Assembly: GCF_042433955.1 (NCBI RefSeq)
Contig: NZ_JBHLUH010000073.1
Coordinates: 124,001 to 188,000, forward strand
DNA: 64,000 bases
From: Phytohabitans kaempferiae
GTDB lineage: Bacteria; Actinomycetota; Actinomycetes; Mycobacteriales; Micromonosporaceae
Reading direction: 5' to 3'
The position numbers and the translations under genes are program-made. Below, piece after piece: positions 15,721 to 24,869 of the stretch. Below the pieces are notes generated by a model that worked only from the letters and a program-made list of their open reading frames with translations, had not been told where the DNA came from and ran no database searches. Position 1 is the stretch's first letter, and each line of letters begins with the position of its first letter.

Positions 15721-16491
15721 ATGGATCCCCGAAAGCTGCTCGCCGTGGTCCTGGTCGCCGCCGCCGGTCTGGTCGGCTGCTCCGGCGTAGCGCAGACCCG
15801 CCTCGACTACGGCAACACCGAGGAGGTGGCGATCAAGGAGATCGTCATCGAGCCAGGCGCGGGCAACGTCACGATCCGCGCCACCGACACTCAGCAGGTC
15901 GACATCCAGCGGGTCGTCCGCTACACCGGCGACGAGCCCGACACGGCGTACCGGATCACCGGCGAGGTGCTCCAGATCGACCTCGAGTGCGGGCGCATGT
16001 GCAGCGTCGACTACGAGATCACGGCGCCCAAGGACGTGGCCGTCCGCGGCGAGGTCGGCTCGGGCGACGTCTCCCTCACCGGCGTCTCCACCGTCGACCT
16101 GCGGACCGGCTCGGGCGAGGTGGGCATCACGGAGGCGTCCGGCGCGGTGAAGGTGCACACCGGCTCCGGCGACATCACGATCGTCGACGTGGCCGGTGGC
16201 CTCGACGTCCGCACCGGCTCGGGCAACATCGACGCGCGCCGCCTGGGCGGGACGAAGAACGCGGTCCGCGCCGGCTCCGGCGACGTGACGCTCACGCTGG
16301 CCAGGAGCGGTGCGGTGCAGATCAACACCGGCAGCGGCAACGTCGACGTGTCCGTACCGGCCGGCTCCTACCGCATCGACGCGCGCACCGGCTCCGGCGA
16401 GAAGGTGCTCGGCGCGACGAGTTCGCCCTCCGGCGAATTTCTGCTCGACCTGGAGACCGGCAGCGGCGACATCACGCTCCGGGAGGCGTGA
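15721..16491 (+). CDS. DUF4097-type beta-repeat lipoprotein
   Basis: Predicted 256-residue exported lipoprotein: basic start, hydrophobic segment, lipobox LVGC with Cys20, then a right-handed-beta-like domain typical of DUF4097/DUF2807 proteins. The repeat unit TGSG(D/E/N)(V/I) recurs about eight times between residues 115 and 250 at spacing near 17-22 residues, each turn contributing a short strand. Function of the family is unknown; members are often near membrane stress genes. Start ATG 15721. Its last 124 nt are overlapped, on the other strand, by the end of the acyltransferase gene. Confidence 0.85.
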   Translation: MDPRKLLAVVLVAAAGLVGCSGVAQTRLDYGNTEEVAIKEIVIEPGAGNVTIRATDTQQVDIQRVVRYTGDEPDTAYRITGEVLQIDLECGRMCSVDYEITAPKDVAVRGEVGSGDVSLTGVSTVDLRTGSGEVGITEASGAVKVHTGSGDITIVDVAGGLDVRTGSGNIDARRLGGTKNAVRAGSGDVTLTLARSGAVQINTGSGNVDVSVPAGSYRIDARTGSGEKVLGATSSPSGEFLLDLETGSGDITLREA

Positions 16492-17483
16492 GGCAGGCCC
16501 CGATCCGTGCGGTGGCGCCCGCCGGGCAGCAGCACCGGGCGCCGCCGCGCGGAGACGTCCTCGACCCAGCCGAAGAGCGCCACCGCGACCCCCACCAGCA
16601 GCGTCACCACCGCCAACCGCGCGCTCACCCCGAGCGTGAAGACCGTCGCCACACCGATGACGATCGGCATGTGCCACAGGTAGATGGTGAGCGCGCGGCT
16701 GTTGAGCACGGTGATCGCGCGCAGCAGCCCGGCCCGCCGCTCCAGCCACGCCGTGGTCGCCGGCGCGAAGCCGAGCAGCACGAGGATGAACGCGGCCGAC
16801 CACAGCGCGTTGCCCAGCCGGATGTCGTTCAGGTCGTAGCCGCGCGGCCCGGGATGCGTGATGATCCACGCCGCGCCAGCCGCCGCCAGTACCCCGACGA
16901 ACGGCGCCAGCACGCGCCACGACAGCCGCCGCAGCATCCCGTCGTGGTGGGCGAAGCCGAGCAGCCACGCGCCGAAGTACAGCCCCACGTCCTTGAGCAC
17001 GGCGTGCGCCGGCAGGAAGTCGAACTCGACGAGCACCAGCAGCACGTACGGCGCCGCCAGCGTCGGGATCGGAAAGCGCCGGAAGAGCGGCAGCGCGAGC
17101 GGCGAGAGCAGTACGAACCAAAGGTAGTCGCGCAGGTACCAGACGGCGCTGAGGACGAGCGCGCCCCAGTGGTTGGCGGGCGGGTCGAGCAGCGGCAGTC
17201 CCCAGAGGAGCAGCCGCCAGTTCACCGTGAGGCCGGTCAGCACCATCGCCGGTACGAACACCGCCGCCAGGACCCACAGCGCGGGGAGCAGCCGGCGCAG
17301 CCGCCGCCCGACCGCGCGTACGCCGTGACTGTCCAAAGAGGCCGCCATGAGCGATCCGGCCAGCGCGAACATGACCGACATCGCCGGAAACGCGACGGTG
17401 AGGAAAGCCCAGTGGGTGGTGTGGTAAACGACTACTCGGACGATGGCCAGTGCGCGCAGCAGATCGACGTATCTGTTTCGCAT
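16368..17483 (-). CDS. Membrane acyltransferase (Acyltransferase_3 family)
   Basis: Predicted 371-residue multi-spanning O-acyltransferase, likely to transfer acyl groups to a cell-surface sugar or lipid. The N-terminal RNRYVDLLRALAIVRVVVYH has the family's Arg and His (His21), with about ten hydrophobic segments to residue ~315. LTIYLWHMPIVIG (about 280) is the conserved late motif. The final ~45 residues are Arg/Ser/Pro-rich and read through the opposite-strand lipoprotein gene, so they are probably a by-product of a lost stop codon rather than a selected domain. Donor and acceptor are unknown. Confidence 0.88.
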   Translation of the reverse strand: MRNRYVDLLRALAIVRVVVYHTTHWAFLTVAFPAMSVMFALAGSLMAASLDSHGVRAVGRRLRRLLPALWVLAAVFVPAMVLTGLTVNWRLLLWGLPLLDPPANHWGALVLSAVWYLRDYLWFVLLSPLALPLFRRFPIPTLAAPYVLLVLVEFDFLPAHAVLKDVGLYFGAWLLGFAHHDGMLRRLSWRVLAPFVGVLAAAGAAWIITHPGPRGYDLNDIRLGNALWSAAFILVLLGFAPATTAWLERRAGLLRAITVLNSRALTIYLWHMPIVIGVATVFTLGVSARLAVVTLLVGVAVALFGWVEDVSARRRPVLLPGGRHRTDRGLPHASRSVMSPLPVSRSSRNSPEGELVAPSTFSPEPVRASMR

Positions 17484-17592
17484 GGGTCCAATCGGGGGCC
17501 GGAGAGCAGGGGGGCGTTACCGCCCTACCCCGCAAACCAACGGATAAACCCGTACGACCGGAAACGTCTGGGTGACATAGCGCACAAAACCA

Positions 17593-18465
17593 TCAGAAGC
17601 CGAGCTTGCGCAACTGCTTCGGGTCGCGCTGCCAGTCCTTCGCCACACGTACGTGCAGGTCGAGGTAGACCTTCGTGCCCAGCAGCGCCTCGATCTCGCC
17701 CCGGGCGCGCGTGCCGACGTCTTTGAGCCGGCTCCCCCGGGCACCGATCACGATGGCCTTCTGGCTGGTCCGCTCGACGTAGATGTCGGCGTAGACCTTC
17801 GTCAGCCCGCCCTCGCGGATCATCTCCTCGACCACCACCGCGATCGAGTGCGGCAGCTCGTCGCGTACGCCCTCCAGCGCCGCCTCGCGGACCAGCTCCG
17901 CGATCATCACGTGCTCGGGCTCGTCGGTGAGCATGTCGTCGGGGTAGAGCTGGGGCGACTCCGGCAGGTACGTGGTCATCACGTCGACCAGCGTCTCCAC
18001 CTGGTATCCGGAGACCGCGCTGACCGGCACCACCTCGGCGAAGTCGGCGAGCTGGCTGACCGCGACGAGCTGCTCGGCGAGGCGCTTCTTGTCGACCAGG
18101 TCGGCCTTGGTCACGACGGCGATCACCGCGGCCTTCAGCTCGGCCAGCTCGCCGGTGATGAACCGGTCGCCCCGGCCGATCTCCTCGTCGGCGGGGATGC
18201 AGAGGCCGATCACGTCGACCTCGCTCCAGGTCTGCCGCACCAGGTCGTTGAGGCGCTCGCCCAGCAGCGTGCGCGGGCGGTGCAGGCCGGGCGTGTCCAC
18301 GAGTACGAGCTGCGAGTCCTCCCGGTGCAGCACACCGCGGATGACGTGCCGCGTGGTCTGCGGCTTGTTGGACGTGATCGCGATCTTCTGCCCGACGATC
18401 GCGTTCATGAGCGTGGACTTGCCGGCGTTGGGCCGACCCACGAAGCAGGCGAAACCGGCCTTCAC
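17593..18465 (-). CDS. era: GTPase Era
   Basis: Era (290 residues) binds 16S rRNA during 30S subunit assembly. G motifs: GRPNAGKST (10-18), DTPGLHRP (about 57-64), TKAD (about 119-122); a C-terminal KH domain contains VYADIYVERTSQKAIVIG. Start is GTG 18465. Its first codons overlap the end of the small CDA-like gene by 4 nt. Gene order phoH-ybeY-corC-CDA-like-era matches the standard actinobacterial ribosome-maturation cluster and argues for one transcript from about 21.8 kb leftward. Confidence 0.97.
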   Translation of the reverse strand: MKAGFACFVGRPNAGKSTLMNAIVGQKIAITSNKPQTTRHVIRGVLHREDSQLVLVDTPGLHRPRTLLGERLNDLVRQTWSEVDVIGLCIPADEEIGRGDRFITGELAELKAAVIAVVTKADLVDKKRLAEQLVAVSQLADFAEVVPVSAVSGYQVETLVDVMTTYLPESPQLYPDDMLTDEPEHVMIAELVREAALEGVRDELPHSIAVVVEEMIREGGLTKVYADIYVERTSQKAIVIGARGSRLKDVGTRARGEIEALLGTKVYLDLHVRVAKDWQRDPKQLRKLGF

Positions 18466-18833
18466 TCGGCGACCGTGCCGATGAGCTTGCCATCCGGGCC
18501 GGCCACGTGCACCGGCGCGTCGGCGGAGAGGTCGCGGACGGCGGCGTGCCCCGCACCGTCCAGAGTGGACGCCTCGGTCACCACCGCCGCGGCCTCGAGA
18601 CGGGTCGCGCCCGCCGCCGCGGCCGAGGCGACCGCGAGCTGGAGCGCGGTGACCGTCAGTGAGGGAAGTGAGACGCTCGCCGCCGCGTACGTGCGGCCGT
18701 CCTGGTCGCGCACCGCCGCGCCCTCGACCGCCCCGATCCGGGCTCGCGCGCCACGGGCGAGCACGACCAGCTTGGTGTCTTCGGCGTCCAGGTCGGCAGG
18801 GGCGCCGACGGGGGCGCCGGCCGGCTCAGGCAT
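18462..18833 (-). CDS. Cytidine-deaminase-like protein lacking zinc ligands
   Basis: Predicted 123-residue protein at the place where actinobacteria carry a short cytidine-deaminase-like gene between corC and era. The core KLVVLARGARARIGAVEGAAVRD and the helix LPSLTVTALQLAVASAAAAGA follow the deaminase fold, but the zinc-binding motifs of real enzymes (Cys/His-Ala-Glu and Pro-Cys-x-x-Cys) are not present; the protein has no cysteine at all. It is therefore unlikely to deaminate cytidine. I chose ATG 18833, which overlaps the corC stop by 8 nt; a longer frame to 18893 lies inside corC. Overlaps on both sides show tight translational coupling. Confidence 0.75.
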   Translation of the reverse strand: MPEPAGAPVGAPADLDAEDTKLVVLARGARARIGAVEGAAVRDQDGRTYAAASVSLPSLTVTALQLAVASAAAAGATRLEAAAVVTEASTLDGAGHAAVRDLSADAPVHVAGPDGKLIGTVAE

Positions 18834-20199
18834 CAGCGGTTTGCCTCTCTTGCTCGGGGGTTTCGGCGGGGACGTCACCGGTGGACGTGTCACGCGCCTC
18901 CGCGCGGCGGACCAGGACCGAGTCGATCCGGTTGCGCCGGCCGGTCGTGCCCTCGGCCACCATGTGCAGCCCGCTCACCGTAGCCTGTGCGCCCGGGATG
19001 GGCACGCGACCCAGCGCCTGGGCGAGCAGGCCGCCGACCGTCTCCACCTCGTCGTCGGGCAGCTCGACGCCGAACAGCTCGCCGAGATCCTCGACCGGCA
19101 GGCGGGCGGTGACCCGCACGGCGCCCCCGTCGAGCCGCTCGATCGGCGGGCGCTCCACGTCGTACTCGTCGGTGATCTCCCCGACGATCTCCTCGAGGAT
19201 GTCTTCGATGGTGACCAGGCCGCCGGTGCCGCCGTACTCGTCGACCACGATCACCACGTGCGTGCGGGCCGCCTGCATCTCGGAGAGCAGGTCGTCGACC
19301 GGCTTGGACTCCGGCACGAAGCGCGCCTCGCGCATCACCTCGGCCACGGTGGCGGCCTCGGCGCCCGGGTCGCCGCTCTGAGTGCGCCGGATGACGTCCT
19401 TGAGGTAGAGCACGCCCAGCACGTCGTCGACGCTTTCGCCGATCACCGGGATGCGGGAGAAGCCGGAGCGAAGGAAGAGCGCGAGCGCCTGCCGCAGCGA
19501 CTTGTGCGACTCGATCCAGACCATCTCGGTGCGCGGCACCATCACCTCGCGGGCGATCGTGTCGCCGAGCGCGAAGACCGAGTGGATCATCTGGCGCTCG
19601 CCGTGCTCCACCACGCCCCGCTGCTCGGCCAGATCGACCAGCTCGCGCAGCTCGATCTGGGTCGCGAACGGCCCCTCGCGGAAGCCCTTGCCCGGCGTGA
19701 CCATGTTGCCGATCAGGATCAGCAGCGAGGCGAGCGGGCCGAGTGCCCGGCCCAGCCAGCGCACCAGCGGCGCGGTCGCGCGCCCCACCGCGTAGGCGTG
19801 CTGGCGGCCGATCGTACGGGGGCCGACGCCCACGACGACGAAGCTGACCACGGTCATCGCGCCGGCGGTGACCAGCGCGGCGGTCCAGCCGGCGCTGAAC
19901 GTGTCGACCGCCACCAGCGCGACCAGCGTGGTGGCGGTCAGCTCGCAGAGGAGGCGCAGCAGCAGGAGAAGGTTGAGGTGGCGGACGACGTCGGAGGCGA
20001 CGATCTGGAGCGCTCTCGCCCCGCGTACCCCCTCGCGGGCGAGCTCGGCGGCGCGGGCGGGCGAGACGGCGGCGAGCGCGGCATCGGTCATCGCCACGAT
20101 GCCGGCCAGCACCACCAGGCCGGCCGCGAAGATCAGCAGTTGCAGGTCGGGTAGGCCACCGCCCCCGGCGGCGGCCGCGGCTAACGGCACGGCACTCAC
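18826..20199 (-). CDS. CNNM/CorC-family membrane protein with CBS domains
   Basis: Predicted 457-residue membrane protein: an N-terminal membrane domain with four hydrophobic segments (to about residue 160), a CBS pair (about 200-330, with VMVPRTEMVWIES and VVDEYGGTGGLVTIEDILEEIVGEI) and a C-terminal CorC_HlyC transporter-associated domain. The family takes part in Mg2+ (and sometimes Co2+) homeostasis. The start is uncertain: GTG 20199 has GGGGAG only 3 nt upstream, while GTG 20190 has it 12 nt upstream. It sits between ybeY and the CDA-like gene in the conserved cluster. Confidence 0.92.
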   Translation of the reverse strand: MSAVPLAAAAAGGGGLPDLQLLIFAAGLVVLAGIVAMTDAALAAVSPARAAELAREGVRGARALQIVASDVVRHLNLLLLLRLLCELTATTLVALVAVDTFSAGWTAALVTAGAMTVVSFVVVGVGPRTIGRQHAYAVGRATAPLVRWLGRALGPLASLLILIGNMVTPGKGFREGPFATQIELRELVDLAEQRGVVEHGERQMIHSVFALGDTIAREVMVPRTEMVWIESHKSLRQALALFLRSGFSRIPVIGESVDDVLGVLYLKDVIRRTQSGDPGAEAATVAEVMREARFVPESKPVDDLLSEMQAARTHVVIVVDEYGGTGGLVTIEDILEEIVGEITDEYDVERPPIERLDGGAVRVTARLPVEDLGELFGVELPDDEVETVGGLLAQALGRVPIPGAQATVSGLHMVAEGTTGRRNRIDSVLVRRAEARDTSTGDVPAETPEQERQTADA

Positions 20200-20299
20200 G
20201 GTCTCCCCTGGTTGGCTTGCGCGCGCGGCGCTGGAGGAGACGCCATCCCGGGCGGCCCCGAAGGACCACCCCGGACCCGGGCTCCGCCGGTGTGGCCGC

Positions 20300-20767
20300 T
20301 CACTTGACTCGGGAGGCGCGCCAGCTGGACAGCAGTCGGGCCTGTAGCGCGAACATCTCCCGCTCCTCCTCCGGCTCGGCATGGTCGTAGCCGAGCAGGT
20401 GCAGCGCACCGTGGACGGTCAGCAGGTGCAGCTCGTCGGCGGCCGAGTGGCCGGCGGTGGCCGCCTGCTTGGCCGCCACCTCCGGGCACAGCACGATGTC
20501 GCCGAGCAGCGCCGGCTCACCGGCACCGGCCTCGCCCGGGCCGTGGTCGACGCTCCCCTCGTCCATCGGGAACGCGAGCACGTCGGTCGGGCCGTCGCTG
20601 CCCATCCAACGGTGGTTGAGCTCCGTCATGTACTCGATGTCGACGAGCAGGACGGAGAGCTCGGCGAGAGGGTTTACGCCCATCTCGTCGAGCGCGTGTC
20701 GGGCCACCGCCATCACGGCGTCGGTATCGACGTTGACGCCGGACTCGTTGGCGATCTCTATGGACAA
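20300..20767 (-). CDS. ybeY: Endoribonuclease YbeY (16S rRNA 3'-end maturation)
   Basis: YbeY (155 residues), a zinc-dependent RNase in rRNA maturation and ribosome quality control. The metal site HGALHLLGYDH (residues 119-129) gives the three histidines, and TDVLAFPMDE is the other family motif. TTG 20767 is the likely start: GGGGGAAA lies 8 nt upstream. It is 27 nt after phoH on the same strand, consistent with a phoH-ybeY-corC-CDA-like-era operon. Confidence 0.96.
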   Translation of the reverse strand: MSIEIANESGVNVDTDAVMAVARHALDEMGVNPLAELSVLLVDIEYMTELNHRWMGSDGPTDVLAFPMDEGSVDHGPGEAGAGEPALLGDIVLCPEVAAKQAATAGHSAADELHLLTVHGALHLLGYDHAEPEEEREMFALQARLLSSWRASRVK

Positions 20768-20794
20768 CGTGCTTTCCCCCAGGGAACCTTCGGA

Positions 20795-21844
<1,050 letters not shown>

Positions 21845-21938
21845 AGATCGGCCCGTGGGCCAACGCCACCTGCTCTCGGTCTCAGTGTCGCGCCCGGTGG
21901 CACGACGTGCGGAACTGCTCCATCGTATCGGCTCAACG

Positions 21939-21984
21939 CCCTGACCACCGCGCCCATTTCCGCGCGGGAACGCGGTGGTCAGGG
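21939..21984. terminator. Hairpin between the serine hydrolase gene and phoH
   Basis: CCCTGACCACCGCG (21939-21952) is perfectly complementary to CGCGGTGGTCAGGG (21971-21984), an uninterrupted 14 bp stem with an 18-base loop. It follows the leftward serine hydrolase gene by 55 bp. A T-rich run (AATTTT) follows on the plus strand only, so for the leftward genes it lacks a clear T-tract. Confidence 0.6.
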
Positions 21985-22039
21985 AATTTTCGAACCGGAC
22001 AAAACCATCGATACCCCACCTTGACCGGGGCGGGCACCG

Positions 22040-23386
22040 TCAGTCGCCGGAGAAGGTCTGCTGGTCGCGGGTGAAGCGGTAGGTCGCCCAGTGCATCCGG
22101 ACCACGGTGCCGTCGGCCGCGCGGGTGAGGCGCAGCAGCTCGCCGACCTCCCGCCCGGAGACGCCACGCAGCACGTCGGGGTGGCCCGGCTCGGGCGCGA
22201 AGACGGCCGGCGGGCGGGTCGGCGGGTCGTCCGCGCCCCGGGCCCGCAGCACGCCGTCGCGCCAGAAGAAGACGTACTCGAAGCCCTCTCCCCACCAGCG
22301 GCCCAGCACCGACCGGTACGCCTCCGGGGCCGGCTCGCCCGGCGTCCACGGCGGGACCTCCGCCGGGTCCTCCTCCACGGCGGCGGACAGCAGCCGGTGG
22401 GCGAGCTCGATGGTGGCGACCGCCGTGCCGGAGGAGCCCAGCACGGCACAGCCCATCGCGCGGGGCGTGCCGTCGCCGAGCCCGGCCGGTGCGGGGCGGC
22501 GGCCGTACACACCGGCGAGGAAGCCCGGCATCGCGCCGTCGTGTCCGACGTGGACGATCCGCTCGCCCTGCGGCACCAGGATCAGGCCGAGCCCGAAGCC
22601 GGCACTCCACAGCGTCTCGTCGGTCGTCGTGAGCGGCCAGCGCATCTCGTCCAGAGTCGAGGCGGCGAGCACCGCGCCGTCCGGGTCGAGCGCGGTCGGG
22701 TCGGCGAGGAACGCGCCCCACCGGGCCATGTCGCCGGCGGTGCTCCACAGCTGCCCGGCCGGCCCCACGCCGGCGAAGTCGGTGGGCGGCTCGGGCTTGG
22801 CGTGGTCGCTGTACGCCTCCACGAGGTAGCCGGTCACCGCCCGGTCGGTGGGCTGGACGGTCGTGGCGGAGAGGCCGAGCGGGCGCAGGACGCGGTCTTC
22901 GAGCACCTCGCCCCACGTACCCCCGCGCAGCCGGGCCACCGCGTGCCCGAGCAGCGACATGCCCAGGTTGGAGTAGTGGAAGCGCCGGGCCGTCGGCAGC
23001 ACGCGCTCGGCCCGGTCGAGCTCGGCGAGCAGCCGGTCGGCGTCCGGCGCGAGCAGCGTGTCCCACACGTCGCCGAACGGCTCGCGCTGGAGCCCCGACG
23101 TGTGCGAGAGCAGGCGGCGCAGCGGCAGGTCGCCGTACGCGGGCAGGTCGAGGTGGCGGCCGATCGGGTCGTCGAGGTCGAGCAGGCCGTCGTCCCGGGC
23201 CTGGAGCACGAGTACGGCGGTGAAGGTCTTCGTCACCGACCCGATGCGAAACTGGCTCTCCGCCCCGGCCGGGCCGACCTGGTGCTCCCACAGCGGCCGG
23301 TCGGCGCGGTGCAGGGCCGCCGCCAGCGCCGGTACGCGCGCCTCGGCCTGCACGCGCCGCACCATCGTGGCCAGCTTCTTCGACAT
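22040..23386 (-). CDS. Serine hydrolase, beta-lactamase class C-like
   Basis: Predicted 448-residue penicillin-binding-protein/class C beta-lactamase-like hydrolase. The nucleophile motif is SVTK (in FRIGSVTKTFTA, about 45-60), the second motif is the Tyr of FHYSNLGMSLLG (about 140), and HDGAMPG is in the position of the third. I see no secretion signal, so the protein looks cytoplasmic, unlike typical resistance enzymes; roles in peptide or ester hydrolysis are as likely. ATG 23386 has GGGAG five bases upstream and is preferred to GTG 23407, which would overlap the HIT gene. Substrate unknown. Confidence 0.88.
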   Translation of the reverse strand: MSKKLATMVRRVQAEARVPALAAALHRADRPLWEHQVGPAGAESQFRIGSVTKTFTAVLVLQARDDGLLDLDDPIGRHLDLPAYGDLPLRRLLSHTSGLQREPFGDVWDTLLAPDADRLLAELDRAERVLPTARRFHYSNLGMSLLGHAVARLRGGTWGEVLEDRVLRPLGLSATTVQPTDRAVTGYLVEAYSDHAKPEPPTDFAGVGPAGQLWSTAGDMARWGAFLADPTALDPDGAVLAASTLDEMRWPLTTTDETLWSAGFGLGLILVPQGERIVHVGHDGAMPGFLAGVYGRRPAPAGLGDGTPRAMGCAVLGSSGTAVATIELAHRLLSAAVEEDPAEVPPWTPGEPAPEAYRSVLGRWWGEGFEYVFFWRDGVLRARGADDPPTRPPAVFAPEPGHPDVLRGVSGREVGELLRLTRAADGTVVRMHWATYRFTRDQQTFSGD

Positions 23387-23403
23387 CTGGGCTCCCTCGG
23401 CGC

Positions 23404-23757
23404 TCACTTCGCGATCATCGGGCCCAGCGGCTCACCGCCGAGCACGTGCGCGTGCACGTGGAAGACCTCCTGGCCGGCGTACGGCCCGGTGTTGAAGATG
23501 ACCCGGAAGCCGCCGTCGAGCAGCCCTTCGGCCTCGGCCACAGCGCCGGCCGCGGCCAGCACCTCGCCGGCGAGCGCCGGGTCCGCCTTGCCGAGCGCGG
23601 GGAGGTCGGCGTGGTGTGCCTTCGGGATCACGAGCACGTGCACGGCAGCCTTCGGACCGATGTCACGGAAGGCGAGCGTGGTGTCGGTCTCGTACACCTT
23701 CGCGGCGGGAATGTCGCCAGCGACGATCTTGCAGAAGAGGCAGTCGGTAGTGGTCAC
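23404..23757 (-). CDS. HIT-family nucleotide hydrolase
   Basis: Histidine-triad protein of 117 residues, an HINT-like nucleoside phosphoramidase or dinucleotide hydrolase acting in the cytoplasm. The N-terminal CLFCKIVAGDIPA and the triad HVHAHVLGG (about 98-106) are diagnostic. GTG 23757 gives the usual family start; a frame extending to 23781 adds residues without similarity. It is directly upstream of the serine hydrolase gene (17 nt). No special regulation is visible. Confidence 0.95.
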   Translation of the reverse strand: MTTTDCLFCKIVAGDIPAAKVYETDTTLAFRDIGPKAAVHVLVIPKAHHADLPALGKADPALAGEVLAAAGAVAEAEGLLDGGFRVIFNTGPYAGQEVFHVHAHVLGGEPLGPMIAK

Positions 23758-23923
23758 GTCCGCCGATCGTAGTCCCGGCACTTCCTGGCCGGGATGACCC
23801 GGAAGGTATGACGTAGCTGGGATGCCATCGACTCATTGCCATCTCTAAATTGCTGTCCGTACGCTCCCCGCATCCGTGACATGCGCGCGCTCACAAGGTG
23901 CGCCATCCGTGTGGGGAGGATTC

Positions 23924-24712
23924 ATGGTTCACTGGCGCAAAGCAGTGGGGGCGATCGCCGCGGCGCTGGCGGTGGGCAGCTTCACCGTCGCCGTACCGGC
24001 CGCGCCGGCCGCCGCGACGGACATCACGCCGTTCGTGGTCGGTGGCACGCGAGCCGCGCAGGGCGAGTTCCCGTTCATGGTGCGGCTGTCGATGGGCTGT
24101 GGCGGGGCGCTCTACAGCCCGCGCCTGGTGCTCACCGCCGCGCACTGCGTGGGCCGCACCGGCACCAACACCAGCATCACGGCGACGCTCGGCGTCGTCG
24201 ACCTCCAGTCGTCGAGCCGCATCCAGGTGCGCTCCAACTACGTCTACCGGGCGCCGGGCTACAACGGCGTCGGCCGCGACTGGGCGCTGATCCGGCTGGC
24301 CAGCCCGGTCACCGGCCTGGCCACGCTGCCGATCGCGACCACGACCGCGAACAACAGCGGCACCTTCACCGTCGCCGGCTGGGGCGCGACCCGCGAGGGC
24401 GGGGCGCAGCAGCGCTACCTGATGAAAGCGCAGGTGCCGTTCGTCAGCGACGCCAGCTGCGACGCCATGTACGGCGGCGACGTCATCGTGGCCGAGGAGA
24501 TCTGCGCCGGCTACACCGCCGGTGGCATCGACACCTGCCAGGGCGACTCGGGCGGCCCGATGTTCCGCCGGGACGCCAGCAACGCGTGGATCCAGGTCGG
24601 CATCACCAGTTGGGGCAACGGCTGCGCGCGCCCCAACTTCCCCGGCGTGTACACCGAGGTGAGCACGTTCGCCTCGGCGATCCAGTCGGCGGCGGCGAGC
24701 CTCGGCGGATGA
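23924..24712 (+). CDS. Secreted trypsin-like serine protease (S1)
   Basis: Exported protease of 262 residues. Signal peptide: KAVGAIAAALAVGSFTVAV with likely cleavage near AAPAAA. The catalytic triad is complete: TAAHC (His), DWALI (Asp) and GDSGGP (Ser); TSWGNGCARPNFPGVYTEVS is typical of trypsins and the short pro-region ends near VVGGT, with the new N-terminus Val-Val-Gly-Gly. Six cysteines fit disulfides. ATG 23924 follows GGGAGGATTC; the longer frame from 23876 is untenable. A perfect terminator hairpin follows at 24789. This is the only intact secreted protease in the window; the one at 12 kb is broken. Confidence 0.96.
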   Translation: MVHWRKAVGAIAAALAVGSFTVAVPAAPAAATDITPFVVGGTRAAQGEFPFMVRLSMGCGGALYSPRLVLTAAHCVGRTGTNTSITATLGVVDLQSSSRIQVRSNYVYRAPGYNGVGRDWALIRLASPVTGLATLPIATTTANNSGTFTVAGWGATREGGAQQRYLMKAQVPFVSDASCDAMYGGDVIVAEEICAGYTAGGIDTCQGDSGGPMFRRDASNAWIQVGITSWGNGCARPNFPGVYTEVSTFASAIQSAAASLGG

Positions 24713-24788
24713 CATGAGGGCCGAGCGGGCGGCCGATGTGGGTAGGCCGGACCGGGCGGCGGCAGTGGGCGGCTGACCCCCACCGCCC

Positions 24789-24821
24789 GAGCGGGGCGTC
24801 CCAATGCGGGACGCCCCGCTC
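24789..24821 (+). terminator. Intrinsic terminator after the trypsin-like gene
   Basis: GAGCGGGGCGTCCC (24789-24802) pairs perfectly with GGGACGCCCCGCTC (24808-24821), a 14 bp stem with a five-base loop, followed by GCCGTTTCC. It lies 76 bp after the protease stop and 48 bp before the glycosidase start. Confidence 0.85.
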
Positions 24822-24869
24822 GCCGTTTCCCCAGGGGCGAACTCCGCGCCGCCGCCCTAAGATCGAGCG

